In this document: positions 59,389-64,000 of the stretch, piece after piece
Position numbering within the stretch: the first letter of the stretch is position 1
How the letters are laid out: the number at the start of each line of letters is the position of its first letter
Assembly (NCBI GenBank): GCA_035296325.1
Contig: DATHBD010000070.1
Location: 62,001 to 126,000, forward strand
Source of the DNA: DATHBD01 sp035296325
GTDB lineage: Bacteria > Actinomycetota > Actinomycetes > Mycobacteriales > Micromonosporaceae
Length of the DNA: 64,000 nucleotides
Direction: 5' to 3'
Translations under genes and position numbers: made by a program
Notes under the pieces: model-generated
Database searches by the model: none
Told to the model about the DNA's origin: nothing
The model's input: the letters and a program-made list of their open reading frames with translations, nothing else

Positions 59389-59500
59389 GGTCCCGCCTCA
59401 GCTCGCGCTGCGGGGCTCGCAAGCTCGCTCCTCGCGCTCACGGTGCAACCTCAGCTCGCGCTGCGGGGCTCGCAAGCTCGCTCCTCGCGCTCACGGTGCC
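59360..59500. repeat. Three tandem copies of a 53-bp repeat (family C)
   Basis: The unit starting GGGCTCGCAAGCTCGCTCCT occurs at 59360, 59413 and 59466 (third copy shortened). It spans the start of the permease gene. Related single copies lie at 33602-33645 and in the fabF leader. Confidence 0.85.
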
Positions 59501-59556
59501 CCTTGTCTGTGTTGGATCCGCATCTACCGGGCCGGAACAAAGCTGGCACGAAGATA

Positions 59557-59564
59557 AAACGGTT
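59557..59564. promoter_or_regulatory. Candidate LacI-family operator of the ABC operon
   Basis: AAACGGTT within AAAACGGTTACC is the inverse of AACCGTTT at 54615. It lies about 170 bp upstream of the first permease gene. Confidence 0.4.
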
Positions 59565-59709
59565 ACCTAGCGCGGTCAAGACGCACAGCGGTATCCGTAC
59601 TCACGGACTTCACTGAATTGCGTCGTTCTGGCCAGGTGGCGAGTGGCCCGATCGACGCCCGGCTTGTTTGCCTTCGGCCCGCAGTGGCCCATAGAGTCGC
59701 GGCGCTAGG

Positions 59710-59719
59710 AACCGCTTAC
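59710..59719. promoter_or_regulatory. Third candidate LacI-type site
   Basis: AACCGCTTAC matches AACCGTTTAC at 54615-54624 in 9 of 10 bases, 48 bp before GTG 59767. Confidence 0.35.
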
Positions 59720-59766
59720 GGCGATCCGGGTGCGCGATGCCCGGTCACATGAAGGGAGCCCGGCCC

Positions 59767-60774
59767 GTGTCGAAGCGGCCCGTTGGAGTGTTCGCCATGG
59801 ATCCGCAGTTCGTCGGAGACCTGTTTCCGGCCAGCGTGATGGAGCGGCTGCACCGGGTCATCCAGCTCGACCCCGGCGTGGTGTTGGATGCGTTCGACAC
59901 GGACGCCGCGAGGGTGGCGCTGGCCGATGCCGAGGTGCTGATCACCGGCTGGGGCTGCCCGGCCGTCGACCTCGATGTGCTCGCCGCGGCACCCGGGCTT
60001 CGCGCCGTCATCCACTCGGCCGGGACGGTGAAGCACCACGTCGACCCGCTCGTCTTCGACAAGGGTGTCGCGGTTTCGTCCGCCGCCGCGGCGAACGCGG
60101 TGCCGGTGGCCGAGTACACCGCGGCGGCGGTGATTTTCGCCGCGAAGCGCGCGTTCACCCGGGCCCGCTGGTTCGCCGACGACCGGGACGCCGAATTGTG
60201 GCGCCCCGGTGCGGGGACCGGGCTGTACGGGTCCACGGTCGGCATCGTCGGGGCATCCCGGATCGGCCGCCTGGTCCTCGATCGGCTGATGGGCTTCGAT
60301 GTGCAGCTCCTGCTGGCGGACCCCTACGTCACCCCGGAGGAGGCCCGCTCGCTGCGGGTCGAACTGGTCGACGTGGATGAACTCTGCCGGCGCAGCGACG
60401 TGGTCAGCATCCACGCGCCCGAACTGCCCGAGACCTACCACCTGATCGACGGCCGGCGGCTTGCGCTGCTCCGCGACGGCGCGGCGCTGATCAACACCGC
60501 CCGCGGTTCGCTGGTGGACACTGAGGCGCTGACCGAGCACTGTGCGGCGGGCCGGCTCACCGCTGTGCTGGACGTGACCGATCCCGAGCCGCTCCCCACC
60601 GGGCACGCCCTGCTGAGCCTGCCCAACGTGCTGGTCACTCCGCACATTGCCGGCGCGCAGGGGCGCGAGTTGCGCCGGCTTGGCGAGTTCGCCGCCGACG
60701 AGGTGGAGCGACTGGTGCGCGGCGAGACGCTGCTCGGACAGGTCCGCGCCGAGGAGCTCGGCCGGATCGCGTAG
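59767..60774 (+). CDS. D-isomer-specific 2-hydroxyacid dehydrogenase
   Basis: 335 residues from GTG 59767 with AAGGGAG upstream; ATG 59737 or 59749 are alternatives. Rossmann loop GSTVGIVGASRIGRLVLDRL (about 155-175; GxGxxG is GASRIG). Catalytic residues are in NTARGSLVDTEAL (Arg), DVTDPEPLP (Glu) and VTPHIAGAQG (His). It reduces a 2-oxoacid with NAD(P)H or the reverse. Divergent from the ABC operon and next to a putative LacI site, so it may act on the imported sugar acid. Confidence 0.88.
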   Translation: MSKRPVGVFAMDPQFVGDLFPASVMERLHRVIQLDPGVVLDAFDTDAARVALADAEVLITGWGCPAVDLDVLAAAPGLRAVIHSAGTVKHHVDPLVFDKGVAVSSAAAANAVPVAEYTAAAVIFAAKRAFTRARWFADDRDAELWRPGAGTGLYGSTVGIVGASRIGRLVLDRLMGFDVQLLLADPYVTPEEARSLRVELVDVDELCRRSDVVSIHAPELPETYHLIDGRRLALLRDGAALINTARGSLVDTEALTEHCAAGRLTAVLDVTDPEPLPTGHALLSLPNVLVTPHIAGAQGRELRRLGEFAADEVERLVRGETLLGQVRAEELGRIA

Positions 60775-60783
60775 CTGCACCGT

Positions 60784-61656
60784 TCAGACGGTGGCCAACG
60801 TGCGGGGCACCTCGTCGAGGAGCTCCCGGGCGAGGAAGCCGATCCGGCCGAACCGGGGGATCAACCGCTGCCCGCTCGCCGCGTGGGCGTAGGCGCCCCA
60901 GCATGCGGCCTGGGCCGGCTCGATGCCGCGGGAGAGCAGGCCGGCCACGATCCCGGCCAGGACGTCACCGCTGCCGGAGGTACCGAGACCGGCGTCGCCG
61001 CTCTCCTCCCGCCAGGTGCGCCCGTCCGGCGCGGCGATCTGGCCGTACAGCGACACGACGGCGCCGTACCGCTCGGCCAGGGCGATCGCGGTGGCGGCGG
61101 CGCCTTCACCCGGGTCGGCGCCATCGAGCAGGTACCCGGCCTCGGTGAAGTTCGGGGTCAGCACCACCTGCTGCGGCCGGTCGGCGAGCAGGTCGGGCTC
61201 CCGGCTGAGCGCGCCGAGGGCGTACGCGTCCAGGACGAACGCGGTGTCCGGCCCGGCCGCGTCCAGGACCGCGCGCAGCAACCTGCCGGTCTCCTCGACG
61301 TTGTCCAGTCCCGGGCCCACGCTCACCACCCGGGCGTCCGCGACGAGATCGAGCAGCCGCTTCGGCGGCGTTCCGACGATGGAGCCCTCCGGCGTCTCCG
61401 GCAGCCCGAAGACCAGCGCCTCCGGCACCTGGATGCTGAGCACAGCGGCGGTGGACTCGGCCACGGCGAGCTGCAGGACGCCGGCCCCGGCACGCAGCGC
61501 GGCGACACCCGCCAGGAGCACGGCGCCCGGCGTGGACCGGGACCCGCCGACCACCAGGACAGTGCCGCGGGAGTCCTTGCCGCCCTCCGGGACCGGCAGT
61601 GGCCACTCGCGCAGCAGCCGGGGCGTGATGACCTGAGGTTCAGACCGGCTCGGCAT
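60784..61656 (-). CDS. nnrD: ADP-dependent (S)-NAD(P)H-hydrate dehydratase
   Basis: 290 residues from MPSRSEPQ at 61656 with AGGAAGG upstream. CARKD/ribokinase-like fold: GKDSRGTVLVVGGSRSTPGAVLLAGVAALRAGAGVLQLAV, VSVGPGL, VLTPNFTEA and the GTSGSGDVLAGIVAGLL motif. It repairs hydrated NADH and NADPH, using ADP. The epimerase NnrE partner is not fused. Start overlaps the upstream gene end by 17 bp. Confidence 0.88.
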   Translation of the reverse strand: MPSRSEPQVITPRLLREWPLPVPEGGKDSRGTVLVVGGSRSTPGAVLLAGVAALRAGAGVLQLAVAESTAAVLSIQVPEALVFGLPETPEGSIVGTPPKRLLDLVADARVVSVGPGLDNVEETGRLLRAVLDAAGPDTAFVLDAYALGALSREPDLLADRPQQVVLTPNFTEAGYLLDGADPGEGAAATAIALAERYGAVVSLYGQIAAPDGRTWREESGDAGLGTSGSGDVLAGIVAGLLSRGIEPAQAACWGAYAHAASGQRLIPRFGRIGFLARELLDEVPRTLATV

Positions 61657-62371
61657 CGACTTCGCCTTCCTGGGTGGGCTCGGCACCCTGCGCCTGCAGG
61701 TGGTCGATGCGGTTGAAGTCGACGTTGGCGAGCTGGCCGTCCGGACCCCGCTGCCACGTCGTGATCGAGCAGTTCGCGATGGCGTTTTCCCGGGCGATGG
61801 TCATCAGATCACCTTCGGTCAGCCCTTCGATGAGGTACCGCAGCAGGAACACGATCGCCTCGTGGCCGACGAGCAGCACCCGGCCGTCGGCGTGGTCGCG
61901 GCGGAGGTCCCCGAGCAGGCTCCGCAGGCGTAGGGCCACATCCGCCCACGACTCGCCGCCCGGCGGCCGGTAGTAGAACTTGCCGAGCCGCTGGCGCCGC
62001 GCCGCCTCCTCGGGCAGCCGGGTGCGCACCCCGTGGCCGGTCAGCAGGTCGAGGATGCCCAGCTCACGATCGCGCAGCCGCTCGTCGCGTACCGTCGCGA
62101 TGCCGGCCTCGCCCACGGCGAGCTCCGCGGTCTGGGCGGTGCGCAGGTAGGGCGAGACGACCACCACGTCCGGGCGCCGGGACCCGGGCTGGGCGGCCAG
62201 CCACCGCCCGACCGCACCCGCCTGCTCGCGGCCGGTCTCCGACAGCGGTACGTCGGCGTCCCGCTCCGGGATGTCGATCAACTCCACCCCGGTGGTTTCC
62301 GCCGCCGTGGCGGCAACGTTGCCGGTGCTCTCTCCATGCCGTACGACGCCGAGCCACTCCAGTTCCGCCAT
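61640..62371 (-). CDS. Histidine phosphatase (phosphoglycerate mutase-like)
   Basis: 243 residues. Catalytic RHGES at residues 11-15 (LGVVRHGESTGN); second Arg in VVSPYLRTAQTAEL; acid in RDRELGILDLL; second His in VLLVGHEAIVFLLRYLIEGL. Broad phosphatase family; substrate unknown. Coupled to nnrD. Confidence 0.87.
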   Translation of the reverse strand: MAELEWLGVVRHGESTGNVAATAAETTGVELIDIPERDADVPLSETGREQAGAVGRWLAAQPGSRRPDVVVVSPYLRTAQTAELAVGEAGIATVRDERLRDRELGILDLLTGHGVRTRLPEEAARRQRLGKFYYRPPGGESWADVALRLRSLLGDLRRDHADGRVLLVGHEAIVFLLRYLIEGLTEGDLMTIARENAIANCSITTWQRGPDGQLANVDFNRIDHLQAQGAEPTQEGEVDAEPV

Positions 62372-62416
62372 ACCTGACCCGGTACCCGCGGCAGCACCGG
62401 CCCTAACGCCTGATGA

Positions 62417-63103
62417 TCAGCGTCGGTGGAAGATCAGGTCGGCGATCGGTCGGCCCGCCGCCACGGCCCGTCGTTCGAACTTCGTCTCCGGCCGATCCGC
62501 CGGCCGTGGCGCGAATCCGTCGTGGGTGTTCCGCAGAGCCGGATCGGCGTTCAGCGTGGCCAGCATCTCCTCCGCGTACTCCGGCCAGTCGGTGGCGCAG
62601 TGCAGCGTGCCGCCGCTGACCAGGCGGGATCCGAGCAGCCGCAGATGGGCCGGCTGGATCAGCCGCCGCTTGTGGTGGCGTGCCTTCGGCCAGGGATCGG
62701 GGAAGAAGATGTGGAGGGCGTCCAGACTGCCCGGCGCGAGCTGGTACCGCACCAGGTCCATGGCGTCGCCCAGAGCGACCCGCACGTTGCTCAGGCCGCG
62801 CTCGGCCACCAGCGCCAGCAGGTTCCCGATCCCCGGCGTGTGCACCTCGACGGCGAGGTAGCCCCGGGCGGGGTCCGCGGCGGCCATGGCCGCGGTCGCC
62901 TCGCCCATGCCGGACCCGATCTCCAACACCACAGCGGTACGCCGCCCGAACAGCAGTTCGGCGTCGAGCGGAACCGTCGGCCCGGTCGCGACCGGCACCC
63001 CGAACACCGGCCACAGCCGGTCCAGGGCGTCGGCGTGCCGACGACTCATCCGCCCCCGCCGCGGGTGGAACGTACGAATCGCCCCACCCCCGCGATCTTG
63101 CAC
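62417..63103 (-). CDS. trmB: tRNA (guanine46-N7)-methyltransferase
   Basis: About 228 residues if starting at GTG 63103, 210 from ATG 63049. I prefer the longer start because IRTFHPRRGRM, upstream of 63049, matches the TrmB N-terminal RxFxxRxGRxT block. SAM motif LEIGSGMGEATAAMA; LHIFFPDPWPKARHHKRRLIQPAHL is the TrmB signature; ETKFERRAVAAGRPIADL at the end. It methylates G46 of tRNA. The GTG lies inside hairpin family A copy 2, so initiation may be affected by that structure. Confidence 0.88.
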   Translation of the reverse strand: MQDRGGGAIRTFHPRRGRMSRRHADALDRLWPVFGVPVATGPTVPLDAELLFGRRTAVVLEIGSGMGEATAAMAAADPARGYLAVEVHTPGIGNLLALVAERGLSNVRVALGDAMDLVRYQLAPGSLDALHIFFPDPWPKARHHKRRLIQPAHLRLLGSRLVSGGTLHCATDWPEYAEEMLATLNADPALRNTHDGFAPRPADRPETKFERRAVAAGRPIADLIFHRR

Positions 63104-63167
63104 TTGTGTCACGGACAAATCGCCGTAGAAGCCTCGCAACGGCGGGCACAACTGCAAGATCGCGGGG
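63087..63167. repeat. Hairpin repeat family A copy 2
   Basis: Arms of 21 bases at 63087-63107 and 63147-63167 differ at one position. The arm core GCGATCTTGCA matches the 23372 copy. It covers the trmB start and the end of the peptidase gene. Confidence 0.8.
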
Positions 63168-64000
63168 AGGAGTCCACGGCGAGATGCTCCACCACCCAGT
63201 CGACCGTCTCCCGGACGTACGCGCGGCGGTTGGCGTGCAACAGGAACTCGTGGCCCTCGTCGGGGAAGAGCACGTACCGGTACGGCGCACCGCGGTCGTG
63301 CAGCGCCCACACCACCTGGTCCGCCTCGTACACGGGAACGTTGGAGTCGTTGCCACCGTGCACCACCAGCAGCGGGGCGGCGAGCCGGTCCAGCCGGTGC
63401 AGCGGCGACAGTGCGTGCAGCAGGTCGGCGTCGCGCTCCGGGTGGCCGTACTTGCTGACCGCGGCGGCGGCGATCCACGGCTCGGTGCGGGCGAAGAACG
63501 TCGCGAAGTCGGCGATCCCGCACACGTCCACGCCGACGGCGAAGAGTTCCGGATAGGTGACCATCGCGGCGAGAGTCAGGTAGCCGCCGTAGGACCGGCC
63601 CATGCAGCCGATCCGGCCCGCCTCCGAGACGCCGGTGGTGACCAGGTAGGACACGCAGGCGGCCACGTCATCGATGGCAGCGTGCCGGCCAGCGCCATTG
63701 TCCGCGTTGACAAACGCGCGGCCGAACCCGGACGAGCCCCGCACGTTGGGCGCGAAGACGGCAATGCCACGGCCCGCCAGATCCTGGAACAGCGGGTTGT
63801 AGCCGGGCCGCTCCTGTGCCTCCGGGCCGGCGTGGAGGCTGATCATGGTGGGGTGCGGACCGGGGTCGTGCGGCCGGTAGAGCCACCCGGTGATGGTGAG
63901 CCCGTCCGCGGCGGTGAGCCGGTGCAGCTGCGGCTCGATGACGAGCGCGCCGGAGATGTGGACGGCGGTGACCGGGACCGCCTCGGCGGTGTCCACGCCG
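63109..64000 (-). CDS. S9 prolyl oligopeptidase-family hydrolase (partial)
   Basis: Runs off the window end. At least 295 residues; a Met-type codon at 63996 could start it, but S9 proteins usually have a beta-propeller upstream, so I treat it as the C-terminal catalytic domain. Catalytic Ser in GCMGRSYGGYLTLAA, Asp in VVHGGNDSNVP, His in PDEGHEFLL. The last residues (SSPRSCSCARRCEASTAICP) come from hairpin family A, so the native C-terminus appears replaced by repeat-encoded residues. Confidence 0.82.
   Translation of the reverse strand, partial: GVDTAEAVPVTAVHISGALVIEPQLHRLTAADGLTITGWLYRPHDPGPHPTMISLHAGPEAQERPGYNPLFQDLAGRGIAVFAPNVRGSSGFGRAFVNADNGAGRHAAIDDVAACVSYLVTTGVSEAGRIGCMGRSYGGYLTLAAMVTYPELFAVGVDVCGIADFATFFARTEPWIAAAAVSKYGHPERDADLLHALSPLHRLDRLAAPLLVVHGGNDSNVPVYEADQVVWALHDRGAPYRYVLFPDEGHEFLLHANRRAYVRETVDWVVEHLAVDSSPRSCSCARRCEASTAICP

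Larger units (their letters stand above)
59389..59766. other. 378-bp promoter region between divergent permease and dehydrogenase genes
   Basis: Holds two of the three family-C repeats, then AT-containing sequence with the candidate LacI sites at 59557-59564 and 59710-59719. No gene seen. Confidence 0.5.

Noticed and set aside
59360..59500. CRISPR-like array
   Set aside because: Three 53-bp units are contiguous without unique spacers and overlap a coding start; no cas genes are present.

Overview
The window is GC-rich actinobacterial DNA. Codon use, many GTG starts, a PucR/FasR-type regulator heading a fabD-fabH-acpP-fabF-accD operon, DUF3052 and DUF3145 proteins, a HelD-like helicase and a bacterial nitric oxide synthase point to the Micromonospora/Salinispora group. 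The genus is an inference, not read directly.

Region 1 (1-4480) is accessory. It is the end of an integrated element carrying a HutC-type GntR regulator, a holin-like protein, a lysin, several tiny ORFs, an activator-like small protein and an excisionase-type HTH protein. It ends in the 5' half of a tRNA-Val(TAC) gene. No integrase or replication gene is visible. Two near-identical putative GntR operators and three stacked inverted repeats lie in it.

Region 2 (4549-23954) is core metabolism. It holds AhpE peroxiredoxin, DUF3052, a fused alpha/beta E1 dehydrogenase, Nudix, a MarR/MMPL pair, YjbQ, AceE, a GluRS, the FasR-like regulator and the FAS-II operon. From memory, the ahpE / DUF3052 / aceE / PucR / fabD order resembles the mycobacterial ahpE-aceE-fabD neighbourhood. 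FabD carries an extra C-terminal biotinyl-like domain without the biotin lysine.

Region 3 (24211-32541) holds a small conserved-looking protein, an alpha/beta hydrolase, DedA, a HelD-like ATPase, nitric oxide synthase and ornithine aminotransferase. The last two converge and overlap.

Region 4 (32557-46531) is mainly a minus-strand glycoconjugate locus. It contains carbamoyltransferase plus GT2, then (after a stress-type block of nucleotidyltransferase, BON-like protein, metallophosphoesterase and sigma factor) a tightly coupled run: GmhB phosphatase fused to GT9, GT-B, GT4, GmhA isomerase, HldE-type kinase, SDR, GT9 and topoisomerase IB. This encodes most of a nucleotide-heptose pathway with candidate heptosyltransferases in a Gram-positive-type organism. 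The activating nucleotidyltransferase and the HldD epimerase are not in view. It is the strongest candidate for an under-described system here.

Region 5 (46757-64000) has an ANTAR-GAF-PAS-PP2C regulator, a secreted ExeM-type nuclease, VanZ-like protein and a sugar-uptake locus (DUF2264, LacI, LplABC-type transporter without ATPase, D-2-hydroxyacid dehydrogenase) with shared AACCGTTT-like sites. NnrD, a histidine phosphatase, TrmB and a truncated S9 peptidase follow. Three families of repeats/hairpins recur across the window and often sit between convergent genes or at gene starts.
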